From Caulobacter sp. 32-67-35 (GTDB lineage: Bacteria > Pseudomonadota > Alphaproteobacteria > Caulobacterales > Caulobacteraceae): 64,000 nucleotides of DNA. Shown here piece by piece: positions 38,750 to 47,400 of this stretch (its first letter is position 1; each line of letters begins with the position of its first letter). The notes beneath the pieces were generated by a model, which ran no database searches, was not told the origin of the DNA, and worked only from the letters and a program-made list of their open reading frames with translations. Made by a program: the position numbers and the translations under genes. The stretch is taken from assembly GCA_002280875.1 (NCBI GenBank), contig NCEV01000002.1:1-64000 (forward strand), read 5' to 3'.

Positions 38750-39322
38750 CTAGAACGCAAATCCCGGCTCGGCTGAGAAACCCGCCAGGATGGGCGGGGT
38801 GGCGTCGAACACGGCGCGCCGCCCGACGCCATCTTCAGCGCGAACATGGACGGTTGCCTGGCCCACGGGGCCGCTACGCTCGACCACCCCTAAACGTCCG
38901 CCGACCGCCAAGACCTCAGTCCAGGCGGCGGGCGCCGCAAGAACCGCGCCCTCACAGATGATGACGTCATAGCCATCGCCGGCCGGGCTTTTCAGGTCAT
39001 CGCCCTCCAGCCGTGTCACCGAAAGGCCCATGGTCTCAAGCACCGCCGCCGCGTAGGGCGCGGCGATGGCCAGGGCCTTTTCACCCGCGCGCGGCTTCAG
39101 AAACTGCAGCAGCTTGCCGACATCACGCGGCTTCAGCAGCCAACGTCCCGGCGCATATTCGACCTCGGCGTCCGCATAGGCCAGATAGGCCTTGCTGGCC
39201 GGAACCAGGGCCTCGCGGGCCACGACGCGCAGCGCGTCCTGCAAGGGCAGGTCGGTGACGTCCGCGGTGCGGATCTGGCTCTCCACCATGTTCAGCCGCG
39301 CGGCGGCGAAATCGGTGCTCAT
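38750..39322 (-). CDS. Protein-L-isoaspartate O-methyltransferase-like protein
   Basis: The 190-residue protein has the Pcm N-terminus (ARLNMVESQIRTADVTDLPLQDALRVV) and the YLLEP-like WLLKPRDVGKLLQFL. However, the SAM-binding motif, normally DVGCGTGYSAAVLA, reads LAIAAPYAAAVLE at residues 84-95, with every motif glycine missing. Later segments (GYDVIICEGAVLAAP, GRLGVVERSG) keep the fold. It may therefore be a non-catalytic relative or bind SAM differently. It precedes the TolC gene on the same strand, an arrangement I recall from other alphaproteobacteria, so a role tied to TolC is possible. Confidence 0.8.
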   Translation of the reverse strand: MSTDFAAARLNMVESQIRTADVTDLPLQDALRVVAREALVPASKAYLAYADAEVEYAPGRWLLKPRDVGKLLQFLKPRAGEKALAIAAPYAAAVLETMGLSVTRLEGDDLKSPAGDGYDVIICEGAVLAAPAAWTEVLAVGGRLGVVERSGPVGQATVHVRAEDGVGRRAVFDATPPILAGFSAEPGFAF

Positions 39323-39517
39323 GGAATCCCTCGGTCGGACTTGACGGTCGCAGGCTTATAGGTCCGCCCCTTGCCTCAAGGCAATGCGAACGCTTGCGAA
39401 GACGAGGAGGGATCGGCTGCGACCTTTTGGCCCCGCCTGAAATTAAGGCCCGATTAACCATAAACACGCAATTTTCCGGGGTCTTCTCGAAGACACCCCA
39501 CCATCACTGACTTTCCA

Positions 39518-39547
39518 CAGCCCGGTCACAAGCCGGGCTGTTTTTTT
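39518..39547 (+). terminator. Orphan rho-independent terminator before tRNA-Asn
   Basis: A perfect 8-bp stem (39518-39525 with 39533-39540, CAGCCCGG) has a 7-base loop and is followed by seven T at 39541-39547. No plus-strand gene lies upstream, since pcm is divergent. A second imperfect hairpin, GGGGTCTTC with GAAGACACCCC, lies at about 39478-39499. Together they suggest a short plus-strand transcript ending here. Confidence 0.65.
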
Positions 39548-39613
39548 GTTCGAAGGCGCTTGCGCCGAGTCAATGAGGCGGCTATCACCCGGCCTCTTCC
39601 TGAGGCGACCTGT

Positions 39614-39688
39614 TCCGCGGTAGCTCAGTGGTAGAGCAGCCGGCTGTTAACCGGCTGGTCGTAGGTTCGAATCCTACCCGCGGAGCCA
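39614..39688 (+). tRNA. tRNA-Asn (anticodon GTT)
   Basis: The 75-base gene has a 7-bp acceptor stem (TCCGCGG 39614-39620 with CCGCGGA 39678-39684) and a D-arm AGCTCAGTGGTAGAGC. The anticodon arm CCGGCTGTTAACCGG has anticodon GTT, and the T-arm is TAGGTTCGAATCCTA. CCA is encoded at 39686-39688. It is the insertion site of the island to the right: the serine recombinase gene ends inside it on the other strand. Confidence 0.97.
39660..39688. other. Probable island attachment end (attL) in tRNA-Asn 3' part
   Basis: The 3' half of the tRNA borders the recombinase gene directly and is the natural candidate for the island's left attachment site. The expected second copy of this sequence was not found in the window, so the right junction must lie beyond 64000. 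The exact core is not known. Confidence 0.45.
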
Positions 39689-41323
39689 TTTCGGAACGAA
39701 ACTGCGAACGCCGTGCGCCGCAGTTTCCACTCCATAGCTTCCTCCAGACGCAACGAGCGTCTGGAGGAGCCTCGGCTTCGATCCCTTGATCCGGATTTCG
39801 TCGGCTCCGACCTCCACTCGCTGCACTAGCGCCTGAAGGTGATGGCGCCGGAAACCGCCCTCCCGATCCCTGATCTTTTTGCGGGCCTCGACCCCAAACC
39901 GGCGCAGCAGTTCCGGCGTCACGCGATTGTCGTCGCCCTCACCGCGATTTTCGGCCCGGTCCGCATCGGCCCGCGCCGCGTCGCGAATTCGCTTCAACTC
40001 GACAATCCGTCCCTTGAGGTTGGCATCGTCCATATCAGCGAGACCATTCTCAATGGCCGCGTACAACCGAGTCAGCTTGGCTTCCGCGTCCGCAGCCTGC
40101 TTCCTCAGCTCGGCAATTCGGCCCTTCAGGTGTTCGGCGTGCTCCTCCCTGCGCTTAAGCAGGCCAGCGAGCAGCTCCTCAAGCCGCTCGGGTGCAAGAA
40201 GTCGCTCCTCCAAATGCGACACAACCATCGTGTCCAACTCGTCCATCGGGATCGTGCGGCCGCGGCACGCCGTCTTCCCCTGCCGTGCCGTCGTACAGCA
40301 TGTGTAGTAGCGGTATTGGTCGCCCTTGCCGGACGTGCGGAGCGTCATGGCTCCCCCGCAGTCCGCACAGAAGCACACGCCACCGAGGAGCGTCCCAGCC
40401 GTCACGAACCGCGGAGCCTTCAATTGCGGGCTGCGCGAGCGCATCACCGCCTGGACTTCAGCGAACTCCTCCTCGTCGATGATCGGCTCGACCGCCACGT
40501 CGACGATCTCGTCTTCCGACTTCTGCTCTCCCTTACGCTTACCCGAGACGTTGAAGCGATGGCGTCCGATGTAGGTCTCCCTGGTCAGGATTTGGTGGAC
40601 CGCCCCGACGCCCCAGCGTCCACCGGTCTGCGTCCGGATACCGCGCGCGTTCAGATAATCGGCGATCTGGCGGGACCCCATTGGACCGTGGTCGGCGCCG
40701 ATCCTTGCGAGGCGGAACATGAGCTGGACCGTTTCAACCTGTGCTGGATCGGGCTCGATCTTCTTTTTGGTCCTCGTACCTCGTTGCTCTGCCGCTACGA
40801 TCTTGTAACCGAACGGTGGCCGCGAGCCGTTCCAATAACCTTGACGGGCGTTCTCCCGCATAGCCCGGAGCGTGTGCTTGGCGTTCTCCTTCGACTGGTA
40901 TTCATCGAACAACGCCATGATCTGACGCATCATCACACTCATCGGATCGTCGCCCAGATCCTGCGTGATGGACGTCAAACGGATACCGTTCTTCGCCAGT
41001 CGCCGGACATAGAATTCGAGCTGAAACTGATCGCGAAAGAAGCGCGAGAAGGAATGCACGATGATGAAGTCGAACGGCGCCGGCTTTTGCGCTCCGGCAT
41101 CCATCATCCGCTGAAACTCAGGCCGCCGGTCGTCCGTCGCCGATGCGCCCGGCTCGACGAACTCGGCGACGACGGCGATCCCCTTCGCTTGGCAATAGGC
41201 CTGAAGTTGGCGGCGCTGGTCCGGAATCGAAAGATCGTGCTCGGCCTGCCGGCCGGTCGAAACACGCAAATAGAGTGCGGCACGCCCCGGCGATGCCAAG
41301 GCGGGGGTCGCTTTGGCATTCAT
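39674..41323 (-). CDS. Large serine recombinase (integrase) of the island
   Basis: The 549-residue protein has an N-terminal resolvase domain with catalytic serine S22 in LYLRVSTGRQ. A recombinase domain follows (YWNGSRPPFGYKIV, QIADYLNARGI, ILTRETYIG). Next are a zinc ribbon (CFCADCGGAMTLRTSG with CCTTARQGKTACRG) and a long coiled coil at about residues 385-460. It should catalyse site-specific integration and excision. The last four residues WLRG and the stop (39674-39688) are the antisense of the tRNA-Asn 3' end, so host DNA supplies the end of the gene. Large serine integrases in tRNA genes are less usual than tyrosine ones. It lies 21 bases after the small gene at 41345-41590. Confidence 0.93.
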   Translation of the reverse strand: MNAKATPALASPGRAALYLRVSTGRQAEHDLSIPDQRRQLQAYCQAKGIAVVAEFVEPGASATDDRRPEFQRMMDAGAQKPAPFDFIIVHSFSRFFRDQFQLEFYVRRLAKNGIRLTSITQDLGDDPMSVMMRQIMALFDEYQSKENAKHTLRAMRENARQGYWNGSRPPFGYKIVAAEQRGTRTKKKIEPDPAQVETVQLMFRLARIGADHGPMGSRQIADYLNARGIRTQTGGRWGVGAVHQILTRETYIGRHRFNVSGKRKGEQKSEDEIVDVAVEPIIDEEEFAEVQAVMRSRSPQLKAPRFVTAGTLLGGVCFCADCGGAMTLRTSGKGDQYRYYTCCTTARQGKTACRGRTIPMDELDTMVVSHLEERLLAPERLEELLAGLLKRREEHAEHLKGRIAELRKQAADAEAKLTRLYAAIENGLADMDDANLKGRIVELKRIRDAARADADRAENRGEGDDNRVTPELLRRFGVEARKKIRDREGGFRRHHLQALVQRVEVGADEIRIKGSKPRLLQTLVASGGSYGVETAAHGVRSFVPKWLRG

Positions 41324-41344
41324 GCGGAACCTCCGTTCACAATA

Positions 41345-41590
41345 TTAGTTTTTCGAGCCCAACAGCTCGTCGAGAATCTGACCGAAATGGACCTCGAAAA
41401 GGTCCAGCTCAGCCTCAGTGACCGGCACGTGATCGGGCCAGTCATCAGAGACTTTGCGGCTCGCTTGGTGCTCGCTCCCGTTACGAGCGCGTGACCGCAG
41501 CTCGGGCGCCGCCGACCGGATCGGGCGGACGTAGTCGTAAAGGTCGGCGTCGCCCTGCGACGCTGGGAACTGCAACACGTTGGCGGACAT
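41345..41590 (-). CDS. Small protein next to the recombinase, unknown
   Basis: The 81-residue product begins MSANVLQFPASQGDADLYDYVRP and ends with an acidic helix (TEAELDLFEVHFGQILDELLG). No known domain is recognised. The frame is open to 41653, but ATG 41590 gives a compact protein. It is transcribed with the recombinase, with 21 bases between them, so it may be a regulator or direction factor of the integrase. That is inference from position only. Confidence 0.55.
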   Translation of the reverse strand: MSANVLQFPASQGDADLYDYVRPIRSAAPELRSRARNGSEHQASRKVSDDWPDHVPVTEAELDLFEVHFGQILDELLGSKN

Positions 41591-41813
41591 GCCGCGATTG
41601 TTGCATCGAACCACATGAAACTGAACAGTTTCAGTTGGTTGCATCCGGAACATGCGGCGAAATATCGGATGCTCCTGGCTGCGCTCGGCCCCTCTGGCGA
41701 ATCTTGGCGCGTCATGGCGAAGCGCAAATACCTACAATCGGCGGCTTTTCGATGCGGTCGTGTGCGATGTCCGACAGTCGGCATCATTGCCACCTTTCCA
41801 GAATGAGCCATCT

Positions 41814-41841
41814 TGCCGATCGGCATGTAACTGGATATATT
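41814..41841 (+). promoter_or_regulatory. Promoter with palindromic operator before toxin-antitoxin pair
   Basis: TTGCCG (41813-41818) and TATATT (41836-41841) are separated by 17 bases, a sigma-70-like arrangement. A perfect 12-bp palindrome TGCCGATCGGCA (41814-41825) covers the -35 box. The antitoxin starts 26 bases after the -10. Autorepression by the antitoxin complex would fit. Confidence 0.6.
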
Positions 41842-41866
41842 ACCGGGAATCCCACAGAGGTCAATC

Positions 41867-42169
41867 ATGAGCGACACGTCTCAGAAGCGCGCCATCAAGA
41901 ACTACCGGAACCGCTTGGTCGAACGCGGCATGGCGCGCTTCGAGGTTCTGGGTCGCGATTCCGATCGCGAGCTAATTCGCACGTTTGCGAAGCGCCTGGC
42001 CGAGGACGGCCCGGAGGCCGAGCGCCTGCGGGCGGCCGTCAGCCAAGGCATCGCCGGTCAACCGCCACGAAAGGGCGGGATCCTCGAAGCGCTCCGACGC
42101 TCGCCTCTAGTCGGCGCCGATGCCGTGCCGGCCCGTCCTTTCGAGCCAGGTCGCAAGGTTGACCTGTGA
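41867..42169 (+). CDS. Antitoxin partner of VapC-type toxin
   Basis: The 100-residue protein lies directly before the PIN-domain toxin and overlaps it (the toxin GTG starts inside the TGA region). The N-terminal half is charged and helical (KRAIKNYRNRLVERGMARFEVLGRDSDRELIRTFAKRLA), and the C-terminal half (GGILEALRRSP) is a likely toxin-binding tail. AGAGG precedes ATG 41867. The DNA-binding fold is not certain, so the name rests on pairing and size. Confidence 0.82.
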   Translation: MSDTSQKRAIKNYRNRLVERGMARFEVLGRDSDRELIRTFAKRLAEDGPEAERLRAAVSQGIAGQPPRKGGILEALRRSPLVGADAVPARPFEPGRKVDL

Positions 42170-42597
42170 GCCGGTATCTTCTCGACACCAACATCATCAG
42201 CAACATCACCAAGCCGGTCCCATCGGAGTCCCTACTGGGGTGGATGGCCGAGCAGATCGATGAAGACCTTTTCATCAGCGCGCTCACCGTGGCGGAGATC
42301 CGGCGGGGCGTACTTGAGAAGCCACGGGGCCGGAAGCGAGATCAGCTCGAAGCGTGGTTCTCCGGGCCTGAGGGTCCCAGCACTCTCTTCGCCGGGCGCG
42401 TTCTCTCCTTCGACGAGAAGGCCGCTCTCATTTGGGGGAGGTTAATGGCGGAAGGCACGGCCGCCGGCCGCCCACGCAGCGCGCTCGACACGATCATTGC
42501 CGCGATAGCGGAAGCGCACGACTGCACCGTCGTTACCGATAACGAAAGCCACTTCGCGGGGATTCCGATCTTGAACCCCCTACGCGCCACGAAGTGA
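42166..42597 (+). CDS. PIN-domain toxin, VapC type
   Basis: The 143-residue ribonuclease toxin has the PIN acidic residues D7 (LLDTNIIS), E44 (TVAEIRRG), D108 (SALDTIIAAIA) and D125 (VVTDNESHF), all intact. VapC toxins cleave tRNA or other RNA when the antitoxin is lost. It starts with GTG 42166 overlapping the antitoxin stop by four bases, the mark of a coupled pair. The pair may help keep the island in the genome. Confidence 0.92.
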   Translation: MSRYLLDTNIISNITKPVPSESLLGWMAEQIDEDLFISALTVAEIRRGVLEKPRGRKRDQLEAWFSGPEGPSTLFAGRVLSFDEKAALIWGRLMAEGTAAGRPRSALDTIIAAIAEAHDCTVVTDNESHFAGIPILNPLRATK

Positions 42598-42643
42598 CGT
42601 TGACCGGCTGCACGATCCGACTCACTCCCAGCTAATCCTACCA

Positions 42644-42664
42644 AACCCGGTTAAATCCGGTTTA
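42644..42664. promoter_or_regulatory. Imperfect inverted repeat upstream of HTH gene
   Basis: AAACCCGG at 42644-42651 and CCGGTTT at 42658-42664 form a nearly symmetric site 63 bases before the HTH start. It could be the operator of that small regulator and hence of the whole defence operon. Only position and symmetry support this. Confidence 0.3.
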
Positions 42665-42726
42665 CTCAGCCACACGCTCGTGAAATAACTCACAATGGAG
42701 AAAAGTCGCTTCGGAAAGGTCAATCG

Positions 42727-42978
42727 ATGTCCGATCGCTGGGTATCGGTCGAGGATATCGCTAAGTATCTCGGCGTCAGCAAAGACACGATCTACGGCTG
42801 GATAACAAAAAGAGACATGCCGGCCCACAAAGTTGGAAGGCTATGGAAATTTAAAACGGACGAAATCGATTCGTGGGTGAGAACGGGAAAAGCGTCGGAC
42901 GAATATAGTGATCCCGCGCCTGAAGAGACGGCTTCACATAAAGAAAAGCATGCCAAGGGAAGTAATGGAAATGGTTGA
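42727..42978 (+). CDS. Small HTH (excisionase/MerR-like) DNA-binding protein
   Basis: The 83-residue protein has an excisionase-type helix-turn-helix WVSVEDIAKYLGVSKDTIYGWITKRDMPAHKVGRLWKFK, then a charged tail without structure. The last 8 bases overlap the methyltransferase gene, so it is the first gene of the DISARM operon. It may regulate the operon, or be an excision factor of the island. Composition is low in GC (48% at 42781-42840 by my count), unlike the genes after it. Confidence 0.85.
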   Translation: MSDRWVSVEDIAKYLGVSKDTIYGWITKRDMPAHKVGRLWKFKTDEIDSWVRTGKASDEYSDPAPEETASHKEKHAKGSNGNG

Positions 42979-44068
42979 AATGGCATGCGTTGATCTGTTT
43001 TGTGGCGCGGGCGGCCTAACGCACGGTTTGATTTCGGAAGGGATCAAGGTTGTCGCGGGCATAGACGTTGACGAAGCATGCCGTCATCCTTTCGAAGCCA
43101 ACAATGCAGCGCGATTCATCAACGAAGACGTGGGGCGCTTAGCTCCGAAGCGCCTCAACGAGTTGTTCGGGGCTGCCGAAATCCGGGTGCTTGCCGGGTG
43201 TGCCCCCTGCCAGCCATTCTCGACCTATGCCCAGCGCTACGATGTCGTTGGGAGCCCCCGTTGGGGTTTGCTCTATCAGTTCGGCCGCCTGATCAAAGGA
43301 ACGCGGCCCGACCTGGTCACGATGGAGAATGTTCCATCTGTGGCCAAGCATGCAGTGTTCGACGACTTCATCGCGACACTTCAGAAATTGGGGTACCATG
43401 TCCACCAAGGGGTGGTTGATTGCTCCCTTTACGGGCTGCCGCAAAATCGACGACGCATGGTGCTGCTCGCCTCCCGCCTCGGCCCCATAGAGTTGGTCGC
43501 CCCGACACATAGTCGCCGGACGACTGTTCGCGCTGCGATCGGCAGAATTGCACCGATCATTCAGGGCGGAGCCCATCCCAAGGACCTGCTGCATGCGGCG
43601 TCCAAGCTCTCCGATCTGAACCTGGAAAGGATTCGCGCCTCTCGCCCCGGGGGAACATGGCGCGACTGGCCAAAGCATCTCGTTGCGGACTGTCATCGGC
43701 GTGAGACGGGTCATACCTATCCGGGCGTTTACGGACGGATGAGCTGGGATGAGCCCGCTCCGACTCTGACGACCCAGTTCTACGGCTTCGGGAACGGCCG
43801 GTTCGGACACCCCGAGCAGGACCGCGCCATCTCCCTGCGAGAAGGGGCGATCCTTCAGGGATTCCCCAAGTCCTATTCCTTCATCCCGGACGGGACACCC
43901 GTTCATTTCAAAGCTTTGGGGCGCATGATCGGGAACGCGGTACCGGTCACACTCGGCGAGGTAATCGGCCGGAGCATCGCGGCTCATCTCGGCATCGAAG
44001 CCCAGAAGACGAAGGGAAAGAAGAAGGGAGCCGTCGCGGATGTCGCGCGTAAGTCCCTCGTCGCATGA
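42971..44068 (+). CDS. DNA (cytosine-5-)-methyltransferase
   Basis: The 365-residue enzyme has the C5-methyltransferase motifs in order: I (VDLFCGAGGLTHGL), IV with the catalytic cysteine (GCAPCQPFS), VI (MENV), VIII (QNRRRMVLLAS), a target-recognition stretch, and X (GNAVPVTLGE). All are intact, so it should be active. The specificity is unknown. Start ATG 42971 overlaps the HTH gene by 8 bases and has AGGGAAG upstream. Longer in-frame starts from 42908 are unlikely. The next gene is Vsr, overlapping by 29 bases. A C5 methylase (DrmMII) belongs to class 2 DISARM, but this operon is class 1. Confidence 0.93.
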   Translation: MVEMACVDLFCGAGGLTHGLISEGIKVVAGIDVDEACRHPFEANNAARFINEDVGRLAPKRLNELFGAAEIRVLAGCAPCQPFSTYAQRYDVVGSPRWGLLYQFGRLIKGTRPDLVTMENVPSVAKHAVFDDFIATLQKLGYHVHQGVVDCSLYGLPQNRRRMVLLASRLGPIELVAPTHSRRTTVRAAIGRIAPIIQGGAHPKDLLHAASKLSDLNLERIRASRPGGTWRDWPKHLVADCHRRETGHTYPGVYGRMSWDEPAPTLTTQFYGFGNGRFGHPEQDRAISLREGAILQGFPKSYSFIPDGTPVHFKALGRMIGNAVPVTLGEVIGRSIAAHLGIEAQKTKGKKKGAVADVARKSLVA

Positions 44069-44480
44069 GGCGAGCCGTCGAATGGCCCGCGTGCGGCAGA
44101 AGGGCACGCGAGCTGAGCTAAACCTTCGCAGGATTCTGCATGCCAGAGGCCTGCGCTATCGCCTCCATGTGCCGTTGCTGACGAAACCCAGACGCGTCGC
44201 AGATATCGTATTTCCCAGCGCTCGGATCGCCGTCTTCGTCGACGGTTGCTTCTGGCATGGCTGTCCCGAGCATGTCTCCTGGCCAAAGAGCAATGCCGTT
44301 TTTTGGCGGGAAAAGATCGAAACCAATCGCTTCAGGGATGCCGACACCGATCAGCGGCTGAACGCCCTCGGTTGGAAGATCGTCCGGATCTGGGAACACG
44401 AAGACGCCTGCGATGCCGCGAACCGCATTGCCGAACTCGTCGACGCACGCAGGAAGAATGGGACCGACCTATGTCGATGA
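44040..44480 (+). CDS. vsr: Very short patch repair endonuclease
   Basis: The 146-residue protein follows the Vsr pattern: ARVRQKGTRAELNLRRILHARGLRYRLH, ADIVFPSARIAVFVDGCFWHGCPEH (catalytic aspartate and the paired histidines), then NAVFWREKIETNRFRD and LGWKIVRIWEHE. Vsr nicks beside T:G mismatches that arise when 5-methylcytosine is deaminated. It accompanies the upstream C5 methylase, whose end it overlaps by 29 bases. Its own end overlaps drmD by 10 bases. No key residue is missing. Confidence 0.93.
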   Translation: MSRVSPSSHEASRRMARVRQKGTRAELNLRRILHARGLRYRLHVPLLTKPRRVADIVFPSARIAVFVDGCFWHGCPEHVSWPKSNAVFWREKIETNRFRDADTDQRLNALGWKIVRIWEHEDACDAANRIAELVDARRKNGTDLCR

Positions 44481-47400
44481 CCGCAGATGAGATCGTGGCC
44501 AAGGTCGCCCACAACACCGCCCCCGAGCCGGGCCAACTAGTCGAGGCTCGCCGCCGTCAATGGATCGTCTCCGAGGTCGATGGCGGCTCGGTTGCGCCCG
44601 GGCTTCCCAAGCGGCATCTGGTTCGGCTTGCCTCCATCGACGAAGACGCGCTTGGCGAAGAGATCGAGGTACTCTGGGAACTTGAGCCCGGCGCGCATGT
44701 GATCGAACGGGCCGGACTGCCGCGAATGACCGGCCTGGACGATCCCTCGACACTTCAGGCGTTCCTTGATGCGGTCCTTTGGGGCGCCGCGACGAACGCG
44801 GACCGCGGCTATCTGCAGGCGCCGTTCCGCAGCGGCGTCAGCATCGAAGACTTCCAGCTGGACCCGCTCGTGCGCGCGATCGACATGGCGCGCACCAATC
44901 TGCTGATCGCCGATGACGTCGGCCTCGGGAAGACCATCGAGGCCGGGCTCGTCGTTCAAGAGATGCTCCTGCGTCACCGCGCCCGCACCGTCCTCGTGCT
45001 TTGCCCGGCCTCGTTGCAGGAAAAGTGGCGCGTCGAGATGCAGGAGAAGTTCGGGCTCGAGTTCCAGATCGTCGACACGGACTACGTCAAGCGACTGCGC
45101 CGGGAACGGGGCCTGCACGCCAATCCGTGGACGTCTTTTCCCCGCCTGATCACTTCGATGGACTGGGCCAAGCAAGGCGAAGGCCTACGTCTGCTGCGCG
45201 ATGCGCTGCCTCCACACGTGAGCCATCCCCGAAAGTTCGACCTGCTCATCATCGACGAGGCCCACAACGTCGCCCCGACCGTCGGCCGCTATGCTGTCGA
45301 AAGCCTCAGGACACGGCTGGTCCGTCTGGCCGCGCCACACTTCCAGCACAAGCTGTTTCTCACCGCCACGCCGCACGACGGTTACACGGAATCCTTCACC
45401 GCCCTGCTTGAGCTCCTAGATGATCAGCGGTTTGCGAGAAACGTCCTCCCAAGCGACCCGCAGCTCGCTCGGGTCATGGTTCGGCGGCTGAAGAGCGATC
45501 TCGTCGATGCGAATGGCAAGCGCATCTACCCCGAGAGGCGACTGGAAGCGCTGCGGATCGAGTATACGGATGAGGAGAGAGATGCTCGGCGGCAGCTCGA
45601 AGCTTACATCGAAAGTCGCGAAAGCGGGGCTGATGGCGGGCGTGCCGTCGATTACTTCGTGCATCAATTGCTGCGCAAGCGCCTCTCTTCGTCTCCTGCG
45701 GCATTCGCAACCACGCTGGAACGGCATATCGCGACGATTGAAGGCCGGGCGTCGAACGAGCGTAGCCAGAAGAAATTCGATGATCGTATCCTCCGCCGGG
45801 CGATAGCGAAGACCGAAGAGGACTACGCAGACGACGCCCAGCGGGACGCCGCCGAAGCAGAAGCGATCGATGAAGCCGGGAAACACGTCCGACCGCCAAG
45901 CGACGGAGAGCGCCGGATGCTCGACCGGTTGCGCTCATGGGCACAGCAGGCGGCCCGTCGAGCGGATGCCAAGGCCAGTGCCTTGCTGGACTGGCTGGCT
46001 AAACACCTGAAGGACGGCGACCGGTGGACGAACGAACGCGTGATCCTGTTCACCGAGTATCGAGCCACTCAGCAATGGATGCACGAGATCCTGGCGGCCC
46101 AAGGTTTCGGGGCTGAGCGACTGGCTCTGATCTATGGCGGCATGGATCCGAAGGAGCGCGAGGCCGTGAAAGCCGCGTTCCAGGCTAACCCTTCGGAATC
46201 CCCTGTGAGAATCCTGTTGGCGACCGACGCTGCCTCGGAGGGCATCGATCTTCAGAACCATTGCCACCTGATGATCCACCTCGAAATTCCCTACAACCCA
46301 AACGTGATGGAGCAGCGGAACGGCCGTATCGATCGCCACGGTCAACGCGCCAGCGAGGTCGTCATCTGGCACCCGGTGGACGTTGAGGGTGGACACGGAG
46401 ACGACATCCTGCGTGCGCTGCGGAAGCTGGAGGCGATGCGTGCCGACATGGGCAGCGTCAACCCGGTCATCGCACCTCAATTGCCCGATCTCCTCGAAGG
46501 CCGCCGCCGCGATCTCGACACGCGACAAGCCGAGGCCCGGATGGAGAAGTCTCGCCGTTTCGTGAAGGCTGAGCGCGATCTTCGCGAACGGGTCGCCAAA
46601 CTCCACGAGCGGCTGAACGAGACCCGGCGCGAGCAGAGCCTCGTACCCGATCACATCGAACGGGCAGTACGCACCGCGTTGCGTCTCGCGGACAAACCCG
46701 ATCTGGAACCGGTCTCGCTACCGGGAGCACCGGACGGGACCGTCTTTCGCATGCCGCCCTTGTCAGGGTCGTGGTCTCGGTGCCTGGAGGGGCTCGAACA
46801 TCCCTACACTCAGAAGATCCGCCCCATCACCTTCGACCACGATGTCGCCAAGGGGCGTGACGATGTGGTCCTTGTCCACCTGAACCACCGTCTGGTTCAG
46901 ATGAGCCTCCGTCTCCTGCGTGCGGAGATCTGGGCGCGCGACGACGTGAAGAAGCTGCACCGTGTCGCCGTTCGATTGCTTCCAGACGGGCGGATCGATG
47001 GACCAGCCCTGGTCGTGATGTCGCGGCTCGTCGTGACTGGCGGGAACCATCACCGCCTGCATGAGGAACTCACCGAGGCCGGGGGTTATCTGCGCGATGC
47101 CGGCTTCCGGCGGGAGGACCGGGTTACGGAAATTCGCCGCTGGCTGGAGGAATCGCGCCCCGCGGTCCTGTCGGATTCGACGTTTAACGCCCTACGGACC
47201 CGGTTCGACAAACAGCGTGATGCCGTTCTGGCCGCCGTCGAGGCGCGATCGAAGGATCGGTTGCGCTTCCTCTTGAACACGATCGAGACCCGGAAGGGCA
47301 AGGAGGCCGACGACATTCGCCAAGTTCTGGACGACCTGGAGCGGGCACTTAAGACCGAGCTCGCTGCGGAACAGCAACCCGTGCAGCTCTCCCTGTTCTC

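Noticed and set aside
44246-44470. Longer N-terminus of DrmD from an upstream in-frame start
   Set aside because: It would overlap most of vsr, and its translation shows no similarity. ATG 44471 fits the coupled order of the operon.
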